49,965 nt of DNA, taken from the NCBI GenBank assembly GCA_016869645.1, contig VGDO01000018.1, forward strand, positions 1 to 49,965. Reading direction: 5' to 3'. Under the pieces are notes generated by a model. The model was not told where the DNA came from. It did no database searches and saw only the letters and a program-made list of their open reading frames with translations. Shown here piece after piece: positions 1 to 10,277 of the stretch. Origin of the DNA: Alphaproteobacteria bacterium (lineage in GTDB: Bacteria; Pseudomonadota; Alphaproteobacteria; SHVW01). Positions within the stretch are counted from its first letter, which is position 1. Every line of letters begins with the position of its first letter. The position numbers were made by a program, and so were the translations under genes.

Positions 1-787
1 CGCCCGCCTCGGTCGGCGTGGCGAGGCCGCCGAAGATCGAGCCGAGCACGACGAGGATGAGAAACGCGGGTGGCAGGAAGCTGCGCAGGATCATGCGCAA
101 GAACTCCGCCGAGTCCTTCGGGCCGAAATCGACCGCGAGCGGCGGCGCCACCTCCGGACGGAGAGACGCGAAGATCCCGATGTAGATGATGTAGATTCCC
201 GACAGGATCAGGCCCGGCAGGATCGCCGAGGTGAACAGGGTTCCGACCGAGACGGACATGAGATCGCCCATGATCACGAGCATGATGCTGGGCGGGATGA
301 GGATGCCGAGCGTGCCGGACGACGCGATGGTGCCGACCGACAACTCCTTCTGGTAGCCGCGCTCGAGCATGGTCGGGAGCGCGATGAGCGTCAGCATGAT
401 GACGGACGCGCCGACGATGCCGGTGGTGGCGGCCATGATGGTGCCCATGATCACCACCGACATGGCGAGACCGCCGGGAATTCGCCGGGTCAGCACCTGG
501 AGCGCCTTGAGCAGCTCGTCGGCGACGCCCGATCGCTCCAGCATGGTGCCCATGAAAATGAACATCGGGATGGCCAGCAGCGCCGGGTTCTGCACGGCCT
601 GGCCCCAGATGCGCGGGATGAGCGCGAAGAACTGCACGGGCTGGAACACGTCGAACATGATGCCCAGCGCGCCGAAGCCCAGCGCGACGCCGCCCAGTAC
701 GAAGGCGACGGGGTAGCCGACGAACATGATCATCGTCAGCACGGCGAACATGAGCACGGAGAGATGGTCGCCGATCCAGTCGTACAT
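1..787 (-). CDS. dctM: TRAP transporter large permease DctM (partial, C-terminus off window)
   Basis: This is the large membrane subunit of a tripartite ATP-independent periplasmic transporter, which couples uptake of an organic acid to an ion gradient. The frame starts at the ATG at 787 and stays open to base 1, giving about 262 residues of a protein that is usually about 430 residues long. Hydrophobic helices and Gly/Pro-rich stretches such as GGLAMSVVIMGTIMAATTG and SGTLGILIPPSIM are typical of DctM. It lies 10 bases downstream of dctQ on the same strand, so the two are cotranscribed. The substrate cannot be read from this subunit. Confidence 0.93.
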   Translation of the reverse strand, partial: MYDWIGDHLSVLMFAVLTMIMFVGYPVAFVLGGVALGFGALGIMFDVFQPVQFFALIPRIWGQAVQNPALLAIPMFIFMGTMLERSGVADELLKALQVLTRRIPGGLAMSVVIMGTIMAATTGIVGASVIMLTLIALPTMLERGYQKELSVGTIASSGTLGILIPPSIMLVIMGDLMSVSVGTLFTSAILPGLILSGIYIIYIGIFASLRPEVAPPLAVDFGPKDSAEFLRMILRSFLPPAFLILVVLGSIFGGLATPTEAG

Positions 788-797
788 CGCCGCCTCC

Positions 798-1361
798 TCA
801 GTGGCTCGTGCCGCGGGAGGGCGCACCACGCACGGCCAGCTCGGCGGGGCCGAACAGGAACACCAGCCGCCGCAACAGCACGGAGACGACGCTGGCGCTC
901 ACCAGCACCAGCCCGACGAACAGGCACGACTTGATGATCCAGCGGTACGGCAGACCGTTGGGCGCGTCCGACCGCTCGCCCTGCATGAAAGACAGCTCGG
1001 CGAAGCCGAAGGCGAACCATGTCGCGACGATGCAATAGGGAACGGCGAAGACGACGATGCCGATGATCTCGAGCAAGGCCAGGTGGCGCGGCGGCAGATG
1101 CGCCGTGAAGACGTCGATCCGAACATGGACGTTGCGGATGTAGGCGTAGCCGAGCCAGAAGATGAACAGCGCGCCGTGCAGGTGCCATTCGAGCTCCTGG
1201 ATCGGCGTCGATCCGAAGCCCGGAATCTGGAAGCCGACCTTGCGCGTGACGATATCCCAGGCGATCACGCCGATGAGAGCGAAAAACAGCCACCCGGTTG
1301 TGCGCGCAATGCGCTCGAGCACTCCATCGATCACATCGCTGGCTAGCAGAAGCACGCCCAT
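798..1361 (-). CDS. dctQ: TRAP transporter small permease DctQ
   Basis: This is the four-helix small membrane subunit of the TRAP transporter, pairing with DctM. The protein has 187 residues. I chose the ATG at 1361 because an AGGGGGAG ribosome site lies about seven bases upstream; the frame is open to 1409, but the extra N-terminus is not needed. Visible features are an N-terminal helix (about residues 20-42), the family-typical EWHLHGALFIFWLGYAYIRN segment and two more hydrophobic stretches. It lies between dctP and dctM in the normal P-Q-M order. Confidence 0.92.
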   Translation of the reverse strand: MGVLLLASDVIDGVLERIARTTGWLFFALIGVIAWDIVTRKVGFQIPGFGSTPIQELEWHLHGALFIFWLGYAYIRNVHVRIDVFTAHLPPRHLALLEIIGIVVFAVPYCIVATWFAFGFAELSFMQGERSDAPNGLPYRWIIKSCLFVGLVLVSASVVSVLLRRLVFLFGPAELAVRGAPSRGTSH

Positions 1362-1429
1362 AGCAAGCTCCCCCTGCGAGGGCCGCCCCGGCGACCCGCT
1401 GATGTTCAACTGAAGTCTGTCAGGATGCC

Positions 1430-1466
1430 GCCGGGCGGGCGCGAGCCCGACCCGCGCCCGCCCGGC
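1430..1466 (-). promoter_or_regulatory. Perfect 14-bp stem-loop between dctP and dctQ
   Basis: GCCGGGCGGGCGCG at 1430-1443 is fully complementary to CGCGCCCGCCCGGC at 1453-1466, with a nine-base loop. It begins 12 bases past the dctP stop codon in the 117-base dctP-dctQ gap. No U-run follows on the transcribed strand, so it is unlikely to be a full terminator. The inferred role is to protect the 3' end of the dctP message or to cause partial termination, so that more binding protein than permease is made. Confidence 0.7.
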
Positions 1467-1478
1467 TGCCGCGAACCG

Positions 1479-2525
1479 TCAGCGCAGGTAGGCGCGCTCG
1501 CGCCAGATCGAGTAGTCGGCGCGGAACTGCTTGAGCGAGTCCCAGGCCTTCTTGAACTCGGGGCTCTTCTGGGCCTGCTCGTTCGCCACCTCTTCCCAGG
1601 CCTTCTTGTAGGCGTCGAGGAAGGACTTGTCCCAGGTCATGAAGTTGACGCCTTTGTCTTTCAGCTCCTTGAGTGCGGCGAACTGGGCGTACTCGGAGAG
1701 CGCGAAGCCATTGAGAACGGCGCTGTCGCACGATGCCGTGACCTGCGCCTTCTGCGCTTCCGACAGCGAATCCCACTTGGCCTTGTTCCAGATCATGTCG
1801 CCGAATGTCGACTGCTGGTGCCAGCCCGGAAAGTAGTAGTACTTGGCGACCTGATGGAAGCCGAGCGTCAGGTCCATCGACGGCATCGAGAATTCGGTGG
1901 CGTCGATCGTGCCGAGCTGGAGCGCCTGGTAGATCTCGCCGGCCTGCAGGAGCTGGGTCGCGACGCCGAGCTTCTGCATGACGTTGGCGCCGAGACCGAA
2001 AAAGCGCATCTTCAGCCCCTTGAGGTCGTCGAGCGTCTTGATCTCCTTGCGGAACCAGCCGGACGCCTCGGGCGCGATCAGGTTGCACAGCATGGAATGA
2101 ATGCCGTACTTGGCATAGAGCGCCTGAAGCAGCTTCTCGCCGCCGCCATGCTTCATCCACGCCAGATACTCGCCGCCATCCGGCCCGAAGGGCACCGTCG
2201 AGTAGACGGCGAATGCGATGTCCTTGCCGGTCCAGAAGCCGGGCGTCGCCCAGGCCGAATCGAGCGCGCCTGAGGATACGGCATCGAATGCCTGGCTGGC
2301 GGGCACGAGGGCGCCCGGCTCGAAGAATCGAATGTCGACGGTGCCGCCGGTGACCTTCTTGATGGTCTCGACCGTGTATTGCGCATTCGGCCCGAGTACG
2401 CCCACGGTCGACGCAAAATTGGACTGCATTTGGACGCGAATTCGCTTGTCCTGCGCCGTCGCGTCAGCGCCCGGCAGGGCCATCACCATCAACACCAGTC
2501 CGAAAAAGCTTGCACGAAGCCACAT
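1479..2525 (-). CDS. dctP: TRAP transporter substrate-binding protein DctP
   Basis: This periplasmic solute receptor of the TRAP system has 348 residues, within the usual range. It has a signal peptide (residues 1-24, cleavage near ADATAQD) and a DctP fold with the conserved GALDSAWATPGFW region (about 87-99) and the GLKMRFFG segment that normally carries the substrate-carboxylate arginine. The KYYYFPGWHQQS stretch recalls the subgroup that binds alpha-keto or other bulky organic acids, but the ligand is not certain. The ATG at 2525 has a GGGAGG site six bases upstream. It is the first gene of the dctPQM operon. Confidence 0.93.
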   Translation of the reverse strand: MWLRASFFGLVLMVMALPGADATAQDKRIRVQMQSNFASTVGVLGPNAQYTVETIKKVTGGTVDIRFFEPGALVPASQAFDAVSSGALDSAWATPGFWTGKDIAFAVYSTVPFGPDGGEYLAWMKHGGGEKLLQALYAKYGIHSMLCNLIAPEASGWFRKEIKTLDDLKGLKMRFFGLGANVMQKLGVATQLLQAGEIYQALQLGTIDATEFSMPSMDLTLGFHQVAKYYYFPGWHQQSTFGDMIWNKAKWDSLSEAQKAQVTASCDSAVLNGFALSEYAQFAALKELKDKGVNFMTWDKSFLDAYKKAWEEVANEQAQKSPEFKKAWDSLKQFRADYSIWRERAYLR

Positions 2526-2921
2526 GGATGCCTCCCTTTGATTGACGCCTGTGCGGGAAAGTTGGGCTTGTGTCGGCGCAGCCAGACGGCCGATGTACGC
2601 CGAGGCCGGACCGTGTCGGCCGGCCGTCGCTTGTCACTCCCCCCTGTCCGATGCCCGGCTCAGCCGGCGCATCCTTGTCTTGTCGGTATTGCAACCGAGG
2701 GCGGCAGTCTGCGCCTATTTCCTTTGCGAGTCAAAAAATTGCGTTGGCCGCCGGGTCTCGAAGGCGTGGCTTGGCGGTCTCGAGGGCCTTGCCGAACCAG
2801 ACGATTCGGACCGATTCATGGAGGACAAACGCCCGCGGCCGCCATCGACGGGGAGGATGGGGCGACGGTCAACCCGGCGTGCGTGCCGCGCGCGACGCCG
2901 GATCGTGCCGGACAGCGACCG
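2526..2921. other. 396-bp intergenic region before dctP
   Basis: I see no supportable gene here. The short frames crossing it have no ribosome site and no recognisable protein family. It must carry the promoter of the minus-strand dctPQM operon. A TTGACT hexamer on the minus strand (2734-2729) could be a -35 element, but no convincing -10 follows at 16-18 bases, so I do not call a promoter. Confidence 0.5.
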
Positions 2922-4181
<1,260 letters not shown>

Positions 4182-4272
4182 TTATCGTCGTCGGGCCCGA
4201 CGTCAATTCAACCCTGTCATGCGATCCGATGGGGGCGGGAGTGTCCGAACCGGCCACACCTCGGCAGTTCGG

Positions 4273-4764
4273 TCAGCCGATCGCAATCTTGAAGATCATG
4301 GCGACGCCGTTCATGCAGTAGCGCAGGCCCGTCGGCTTCGGTCCGTCCTCGAAGACGTGACCGAGATGCCCGCCGCATCGGCTGCAATGAACCTCCGTGC
4401 GGACCATGAACAGACTCCTGTCCTCGGTCGTGCCGATCGCATTCTCAAGCGGCGCCCAGAAGCTCGGCCAGCCGGTGCCGCTGTCGAACTTGGTCGCCGA
4501 CGAGAAGAGGTCGAGCGAACATCCGGCACAGGCGTAAGTGCCGCGCCGCTTCTCGTCGTTCAGCGGGCTCGAGAAGGGCCGCTCGGTCCCTGCCCGGCGC
4601 AGCACGGAGAATTGCGCGGGCGTCAGGCGCTTGCGCCATTCCTCCTCGCTGTAGGAAACGGGAAAAGCTTTGCCGGTGTGCGGGCCGGCCGCCCACAGGG
4701 CGGGGCCCGCCGCCGCCGCGAGAGCCGCGGCGCTGGCCGTGAGGAGCAATCGGCGATTGATCAT
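4273..4764 (-). CDS. msrB: Peptide-methionine (R)-S-oxide reductase MsrB, exported
   Basis: MsrB reduces the R form of methionine sulfoxide in proteins. The protein has 163 residues from the ATG at 4764, which has GGAGA seven bases upstream; the frame opens further to 4800. Residues 1-27 form a signal sequence with NRRLLL and an alanine-rich core, suggesting Tat-type export. Zinc cysteines are C79/C82 and C127/C130, the GTGWPSFW motif is at 96-103 and the catalytic cysteine is C150 in RYCMN. It is divergent from the dehydrogenase at 4976. A periplasmic repair role is inferred from the signal sequence. Confidence 0.93.
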   Translation of the reverse strand: MINRRLLLTASAAALAAAAGPALWAAGPHTGKAFPVSYSEEEWRKRLTPAQFSVLRRAGTERPFSSPLNDEKRRGTYACAGCSLDLFSSATKFDSGTGWPSFWAPLENAIGTTEDRSLFMVRTEVHCSRCGGHLGHVFEDGPKPTGLRYCMNGVAMIFKIAIG

Positions 4765-4806
4765 GACACGTCTCCGACCGGTCAATCCGGGTGGCGCCAT
4801 ACGATT

Positions 4807-4837
4807 GATATATGTTCCCGATGCCGTGGAACGTCAA
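4807..4837 (-). promoter_or_regulatory. Candidate msrB promoter with inverted repeat
   Basis: On the minus strand a TTGACG hexamer (4837-4832) is followed after 19 bases by TATATC (4812-4807). The spacer holds the inverted repeat GTTCC-N9-GGAAC (4814-4832), which could be an operator. Spacing is longer than ideal and there is no experimental support. Confidence 0.4.
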
Positions 4838-4870
4838 TTCACAGCCGCGTCAGCGCCAGCCCGCCGCTAA

Positions 4871-4899
4871 TTGACATCACAGGTTGATCGACGCGTAAT
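4871..4899 (+). promoter_or_regulatory. Candidate sigma-70 promoter for the gene at 4976
   Basis: TTGACA (4871-4876), a perfect -35, is followed by a 17-base spacer and CGTAAT (4894-4899), four of six matches to the -10 consensus. A start near 4906 would leave a leader of about 70 bases before the ATG at 4976. Confidence 0.5.
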
Positions 4900-4975
4900 C
4901 TCCGCCGTCCCCTCGCCGCGGAATCCGCGGCCGTTTCCGCCGCATTTAAATGCAACACCGGAGGACCCGTTCGTT

Positions 4976-5905
4976 ATGGCTATCTTGACGTGGCTGCACA
5001 CGGTCTATGGCGACAAGTTGATCAACGGCATTCGCGCCGGCCTGCCGGGCGAGGAGATCCGTGTGCATCCCGATGTCGGCAATCCCGACGACATCGACAT
5101 CTGCATCATCTTCCGCATGCCGCACGGCTATCTGAAGCCGTTCAAGAACCTCAAGTTGATCTCGAGCACGGGCGCCGGGATCGACCACTACCTGCTCGAT
5201 CCCGATCTGCCGCGGCACATCCCGATGGTGCGCGTGGTCGATGCCGATTTCGGCGCGCGCATGGCGGAGTATGTGCTGAGCTGGGTGCTCGCTTACCACC
5301 GCGAGATCCCCCATTTTCTCGCCAACCAGAAGACTCACACCTGGGCCTACAAGCCGATCCGCTCGGCGCACGAGGTGCGCGTCGGCGTGATGGGGCTGGG
5401 GCAGATGGGCACCCCGACAGTCGAGCGCCTCGCCTATCTCGGCTATGCGACCAGCGGCTGGGCCAAGAGCAAGCACGAGATCAAGGGCGTCAAGTGCTAC
5501 GCCGGCTGGGACGAGTTCCCCAGATTCCTCGGCGACCTCGAGATTCTCGTCAACCTGCTACCGCTGACAAACGAAACGAGGGGGATTCTCTCGAAGACGA
5601 CCTTCGATCAGATGCCGAAGGACAGCGTGATGATCACGGCGGCGCGCGGTGGGCATCTGATCGAGCAGGATCTGATCGAGGCACTCGACAGCGGACGCTT
5701 GCGCCACGCCACGGTCGATGCCTTTCCGAAGGAGCCGCTACCCAAGGATCATCCGCTTTGGGACCATCCCAAGGTGTTCGTGACGCCGCATTGCTCGTCG
5801 ACGCCGAGCCCCGAGACGATCGTCAATGCCTTCGTCGAGAACGTCCGCCGCTTCCGCTCCGGCCGACCGCTGCTCAACCAGGTCGATCACGCCAAGGGGC
5901 ATTGA
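4976..5905 (+). CDS. D-2-hydroxyacid dehydrogenase (glyoxylate/hydroxypyruvate reductase-like)
   Basis: This NAD(P)H-dependent cytosolic enzyme probably reduces a 2-oxo acid such as glyoxylate or hydroxypyruvate to the D-hydroxy acid. It has 309 residues from the ATG at 4976, with GGAGGA ten bases upstream; 35 upstream codons are open but unlikely to be used. The Rossmann motif GLGQMG is at 140-145. The catalytic residues are R224 in AARGGHL, E253 in FPKEPLP and H272 in TPHCSS. The length and the HCSS form resemble the GhrA branch. It is followed 47 bases later by an enolase-superfamily gene, which suggests work on hydroxy or sugar acids. Confidence 0.88.
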   Translation: MAILTWLHTVYGDKLINGIRAGLPGEEIRVHPDVGNPDDIDICIIFRMPHGYLKPFKNLKLISSTGAGIDHYLLDPDLPRHIPMVRVVDADFGARMAEYVLSWVLAYHREIPHFLANQKTHTWAYKPIRSAHEVRVGVMGLGQMGTPTVERLAYLGYATSGWAKSKHEIKGVKCYAGWDEFPRFLGDLEILVNLLPLTNETRGILSKTTFDQMPKDSVMITAARGGHLIEQDLIEALDSGRLRHATVDAFPKEPLPKDHPLWDHPKVFVTPHCSSTPSPETIVNAFVENVRRFRSGRPLLNQVDHAKGH

Positions 5906-5952
5906 TTGCAGGTCGAGCACCCGTGCAGGCCGCGCGCTGGTAGGGGCTCAGC

Positions 5953-7065
5953 ATGTTGAGCCCGTACAGGTTTCGCGTATACGAGGCATTTCTCGCCTAT
6001 CCGGTCGGCCAGGAGATCCATACCGCCGCGTCGGGCCGCGTGGCGGCGCTTCACGAAGTCTTTCTCGCGATCGAGGATCGATCGGCCGATCTGACCGGTC
6101 TCGGCGAGGTGCGCGCCAACATCGAATTCATCACGGGCACGCCGGAAGCCGACGTGGCGCCGTCCGCGATCGGCTTGCTCAAGGAGATGGCGCGCGCTGC
6201 AAGCCCGACCGACCTGGCCGCGCGCTTCGCCGATGCGAGCCAGCGGTTCCCTCGCATCGCTCGCGCGCTGGTCGAGAACGCGCTGGTCGACCTGGAGGCG
6301 AAGCGGAAGGGCGTCACCGCAGCCGAGTACTTGGGCGGCGCATGGCGGGCTGGCGTGCCGTGCAACCAGTGCGTCTTCTGGGGCAGCGACGCCGACATGC
6401 GCGACAACCTCGAGCTCTATCTCGCGTTGGGCTTCCGCAAGATCAAGCTGCGGGTCGGCATCGGATCGATCGAGGACGACGAACGGCGGCTCTCCTGGAT
6501 ACGCGGGCGCTGCGGCGCGGATTTCGCGCTCGCGGTCGATGCCAACGGCGCCTGGGCCGTCGACGACGCGCTGCAGAACATCGAGCGGCTGCGCCGGTAC
6601 GGCATCACCTATGTCGAGCAGCCCACGCACAAGGGCGACTGGCCGGCGCTCGAGCGCGTTGCGCGCGATTCCGGCATCGACGTCATGATCGACGAGGGAT
6701 TGCAGACCGACGAGGACGTGGCCCGCGTGTGCGCCAATGGCGGACGCATCTCGGCCCATCTCAAGATCGCCAAGGCCGGCGGGGCGGCGGCGGTCGTCGC
6801 CATCGGCCGCGCGTTCGACCGCCATGGCGTCTCCTATGTCATGGGACAGATGAACGAGGGGGCGCTGGCGACGGCCATCGCGGTACACGCAGGCATGGCG
6901 CTCGAGCCGCGGCTCGGCGAACTCTACGGCGCCCTCGGCATCGTCAACGATCCCGGCACCGGCGTCACCTACCGTGACGGCGCGGTGAGCGTGCCGGATC
7001 AGGCCGGTGTCGGCGTGTCCCTCCGGCCAGACATCCTCGCCCTGCTCTGGGACAGCGCGGCATAG
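5953..7065 (+). CDS. Mandelate racemase/muconate-lactonizing enzyme family protein
   Basis: This enolase-superfamily enzyme abstracts a proton next to a carboxylate, with Mg2+ held in the active site. It has 370 residues: an N-terminal capping domain (about 1-125) and a barrel. Visible residues are K163 and K165 in KIKLRVG, the metal ligands D196 (DANGAW), E222 (VEQP) and D247 or E248 (MIDEGL), and a lysine on the sixth strand, K271 in HLKIAKAGG. Two opposed lysines point to the MLE subgroup (cycloisomerase, epimerase or racemase) rather than to acid-sugar dehydratases. The substrate is unknown. Its last 67 bases overlap the convergent gene at 6999. Confidence 0.88.
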   Translation: MLSPYRFRVYEAFLAYPVGQEIHTAASGRVAALHEVFLAIEDRSADLTGLGEVRANIEFITGTPEADVAPSAIGLLKEMARAASPTDLAARFADASQRFPRIARALVENALVDLEAKRKGVTAAEYLGGAWRAGVPCNQCVFWGSDADMRDNLELYLALGFRKIKLRVGIGSIEDDERRLSWIRGRCGADFALAVDANGAWAVDDALQNIERLRRYGITYVEQPTHKGDWPALERVARDSGIDVMIDEGLQTDEDVARVCANGGRISAHLKIAKAGGAAAVVAIGRAFDRHGVSYVMGQMNEGALATAIAVHAGMALEPRLGELYGALGIVNDPGTGVTYRDGAVSVPDQAGVGVSLRPDILALLWDSAA

Positions 7066-8837
7066 ACGCGTCCCGCAATCCGACGCAGCCGGGATGAGCT
7101 GGGCATCTGCTCCGCCGGCAGCGGTCGCTTCTCCTTCTTCGGCATCGGCTCGCGGACCAGCGTGATCGTGCGGGCGTGCAGCTCGAACAGCGATGACCGA
7201 TGCCCGATGCTGACAATAGCGGCTTCAGGCAGCCGTTCGCGCACCAGCTTATACATGGCCGCCTCGGTCTCCTCGTCGAGCGCCGAGGTCGCCTCGTCGA
7301 GGAACAGCCATGCCGGTCTGTGCAGCAGGACGCGCGCGAAGGCGACGCGCTGCTGCTCGCCGAGCGAGAGGGTCTGCGCCCAGTAGTGGACCTCGTCGAT
7401 CTGATCGACAAGGTGAGCGAGACCGCAAATGGTCACGGTTTCGACGACTTCTTCCTCGGCGAAATCGTCGGTCGGACTCGGATAGCATACGGCCGCTCGC
7501 AGCGACCCGATTGGAAGGTAGGGCTTCTGCGGCAGGAAGAGGACTTGGCCGCTGTGCGGCAGCTCGATCGTGCCTTGCCCAAAGCGCCAGAGCTGGGCGA
7601 TCGCGCGGAACAAGGTGCTCTTGCCCGATCCCGATGCGCCGGTGATCAGCACCGACTCTCCAGGTTTGACCGAAAACTTGAGAGCCTTGATCAACCGGTC
7701 TCCGTCGGGAAGGTTGAGGTCGACGTCGCTGACCACCAGCTCGTCGCCCTTGCCATCGACGACGGATATCCCATTGGTGGTGCGCCGTTGCTCGTGGAAG
7801 TCCTCGAGCGAAGCGCGGAATGTCGTCAACCGGTTGACCGTCGCCTTCCACAGAGCCAGCGTCGTGTAGGCGTCAATGAACCACGACAAGGCTCCCTGCA
7901 CTTGGGTGAATGCCTGCGACGTCTGCATCAGGCCGCCGAGCTGAAGCTGGCCCGAAAAGTAGCGTGGCGCTGCCGCCAGGAACGGAAACACGATGGCTGC
8001 CTGGGTGTAACCTGCGGTCAGCCAGGTCAGACGCTTCTGCGCGCGCATGATGTTCCACCAATTGCGCGCGACATGCGCGAAACGATCGCCAAACACCAAT
8101 TTTTCGTCAGTCTCGCCGCGGTAGAGAGCAACGCCCTCGGCGTTCTCGCGAAAACGAATCAACGAGAAGCGGAAATCGGCCTCATAGCGCTGCTGCATGT
8201 AGTTGAGCGTCACAAGCGGCCGGCCGATGCGCTGGGTCAGGTAGGTCCCGGCGATGGCGTAGATGAGGGCGAACCACACCATGTATCCGGGCACGGCTAC
8301 GATCGTGTCGAAGATCGGCACTTCGAGGGTACCAGACAGTCCCCACAGGATCGTCGTGAACGACACGAGCGTGACGACGGATTCGAGCAGGCCGAGCGTG
8401 AGCGTGATCGTGTGCATGATGAACTGGTCGACATCCTCGGCGATGCGCTGGTCGGGATTGTCGGTTCGCGCGCCGTGGACCTGGAGATTGTAGTAGGCGC
8501 CGTATTCGAGCCATTCGTCGATCAGGCGGTTGGTCAGCCAGGTGCGCCAGCGAATGCGCAGCATCTGACGCAGATAGATCTGATAGACCGCGACGATGAT
8601 GGCCGCGGTGGCCAGGCCGCAGAAAACAGCAAGCTGATAATAGAAGGCGTCAAGGTCGCGCGCTTCCAGCGCGTTATAAAAAGTGCCGTTCCACGCATTG
8701 AACAGCACGCTGATATAGACGTTGCTGAGGCTCAGGCTGACGATCACCGCCAATAGGACGGTTGCCGACCAGCGCTGCTCGGACATCCAGTAGGGCAGGA
8801 CAAACTGCCGGAAAATCGATTGGTAGGAGCGGGTCAT
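6999..8837 (-). CDS. YddA/SbmA-type ABC transporter (fused membrane and ATPase domains)
   Basis: This inner-membrane half-transporter has 612 residues. The membrane domain (about 1-340, ABC_membrane_2 family, related to SbmA/BacA and ABCD proteins) has helices near 25-48, 68-88, 145-168 and 180-200 and the LRIRWRTWLTNRLIDEWL segment typical of the family. The ATPase domain has Walker A GASGSGKS (400-407), the signature LSLGEQQR (490-497) and Walker B WLFLDEAT (510-517). The family includes uptake systems for peptides and cofactors, but the substrate here is unknown. It lies 158 bases below the MFS gene on the same strand. Confidence 0.9.
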   Translation of the reverse strand: MTRSYQSIFRQFVLPYWMSEQRWSATVLLAVIVSLSLSNVYISVLFNAWNGTFYNALEARDLDAFYYQLAVFCGLATAAIIVAVYQIYLRQMLRIRWRTWLTNRLIDEWLEYGAYYNLQVHGARTDNPDQRIAEDVDQFIMHTITLTLGLLESVVTLVSFTTILWGLSGTLEVPIFDTIVAVPGYMVWFALIYAIAGTYLTQRIGRPLVTLNYMQQRYEADFRFSLIRFRENAEGVALYRGETDEKLVFGDRFAHVARNWWNIMRAQKRLTWLTAGYTQAAIVFPFLAAAPRYFSGQLQLGGLMQTSQAFTQVQGALSWFIDAYTTLALWKATVNRLTTFRASLEDFHEQRRTTNGISVVDGKGDELVVSDVDLNLPDGDRLIKALKFSVKPGESVLITGASGSGKSTLFRAIAQLWRFGQGTIELPHSGQVLFLPQKPYLPIGSLRAAVCYPSPTDDFAEEEVVETVTICGLAHLVDQIDEVHYWAQTLSLGEQQRVAFARVLLHRPAWLFLDEATSALDEETEAAMYKLVRERLPEAAIVSIGHRSSLFELHARTITLVREPMPKKEKRPLPAEQMPSSSRLRRIAGRVYAALSQSRARMSGRRDTPTPA

Positions 8838-8995
8838 TTTTGCCCTCGCAGCCTGTCTTGGGTGGGGTTGTCACGCATGACGTGGTGGACGAACGAGTGG
8901 GCGGAAAACCGCGGCGCCATGCGGCGGCAGGAAAAGTCGGACATCCGCCAGAAAAACGCGTCGGAGGAGCACTTCGTTCCCGCGCCACGCAGCCA

Positions 8996-10255
8996 TCAGT
9001 CCGCCGGGCTCCCTCGGCGCGGCCAATAGTAGTTGGCGACGCTCGCGGCATTGGCGGCGAGCAGCACCGAAAATGCCACGACATAAGCCGTCGCCGGATA
9101 GGCGCCGGTCGCCGCCTTCGGCCAGAGCCCGATGATCACGCCGAGCAGCCATTGGACGGCGAAGGCGCCGCCGAGTGAGACGAGATTGATGCCGGTGAGC
9201 GCGCGTCCGACCAGGGAAGCGGGGAAATTCTGGGCCGTCAGCGCGAAGGACAGCACGGTCAGGTTGCCAAAGGCGCCGATCGCGAGCCAGATCCAGCCGG
9301 CGGGCAACGGCGCGCGCAGCACGAGCGTCGCCTCGACCACGAGGAAGGCAATGAAGCCCCAGCCCATGGCGCGGCCGAGCGGAACGCCGCGCCGGCTGAG
9401 CCAATCGCCGGCAATGCCCACGGAGATCGTGCCGATTGTGAACGAGATCGCCATGTAGAGCATGATCGACAGGACCTCGGGACGGGACAAGCCGTCGACA
9501 TCCGACAGCCAATAGGGCGTCCAGAGGCCCATCACGCCGAACACCGCGGCGAAGTGCATGGCGACGGCGGGCGTCAGGCGCCAGAAATAGGCAGAGCGGT
9601 AGACTTGGCCGAGCTCCGCGATCTGCACGCGCCAGCTTGTGCTTGCCGTAGAGGGAGGATCGGGCGGAACGACGAAGAAGATCAGGATCGATGACAGCGC
9701 AATCACGGCGGCAAAGCACATGAACATGTTGCGCCAGCCGAGCAGCACCAGCACGTGCTCGATCGGCTCCGACGCCGTGAGGATGCCGATGCCGCCGATC
9801 ACCAGGAAGGCGCTGTTGACCAGCGGCATCCGCTCTTGCGGAAACCAGCGCACCATCGCCTTCAATGCCGACATCAGGCCACCTGAAACACCCATCCCGA
9901 TCAGGCCGCGAGCGACGGTCAGCCAGATCGCGTCCTGTCCGAACGCGAAGGCGAAGGCGCCGACCGCCGCGATCAGCAGCACGCAGGCCTGCGTCAAGCG
10001 CGGGCCGTAGCGGTCGAGCAGGATGCCGAGCGGAAGCTGAAAGGCGGCGAAGGCAATGAAATAGGCTGCGGTCAACAGTCCGAGATTGGCGGCCGTGAGG
10101 CCGATCTCCTCGCTCAGAACCGGCCCGATCACGGCGTTGATCGACCGAACGAGCACGGACATGTAGTAGCCGAGCGCAAACGGCGTCAGCACGACAAGAA
10201 TGCGCCAGAGCAGCCCGCGCGCGCCTGATGGAGCCGGTGTGACGACCTCGCTCAT
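8996..10255 (-). CDS. MFS transporter
   Basis: This 12-helix major facilitator protein of 419 residues sits in the inner membrane. The loop between helices 2 and 3 carries the family motif as LLDRYGPRL (about 77-85), and the second half repeats it loosely as GDWLSRRGVPLGR. A short cytoplasmic N-terminus precedes the first helix at about residue 17. It starts 22 bases after the PrpD-like gene, so the two are probably one operon and the carrier may import the PrpD substrate, likely a small organic acid. That link is inferred from position only. Confidence 0.88.
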   Translation of the reverse strand: MSEVVTPAPSGARGLLWRILVVLTPFALGYYMSVLVRSINAVIGPVLSEEIGLTAANLGLLTAAYFIAFAAFQLPLGILLDRYGPRLTQACVLLIAAVGAFAFAFGQDAIWLTVARGLIGMGVSGGLMSALKAMVRWFPQERMPLVNSAFLVIGGIGILTASEPIEHVLVLLGWRNMFMCFAAVIALSSILIFFVVPPDPPSTASTSWRVQIAELGQVYRSAYFWRLTPAVAMHFAAVFGVMGLWTPYWLSDVDGLSRPEVLSIMLYMAISFTIGTISVGIAGDWLSRRGVPLGRAMGWGFIAFLVVEATLVLRAPLPAGWIWLAIGAFGNLTVLSFALTAQNFPASLVGRALTGINLVSLGGAFAVQWLLGVIIGLWPKAATGAYPATAYVVAFSVLLAANAASVANYYWPRRGSPAD

Positions 10256-10277
10256 GCCCCGCGACGGGCCGGGCGCG

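Noticed and set aside
4801..4975. A small RNA or riboswitch between msrB and the dehydrogenase
   Set aside because: Only short inverted repeats and promoter-like hexamers are seen; no known riboswitch core could be recognised by eye.
7200..8756. A 518-codon open frame on the plus strand
   Set aside because: It is antisense to the YddA-like gene, which has intact Walker and signature motifs.
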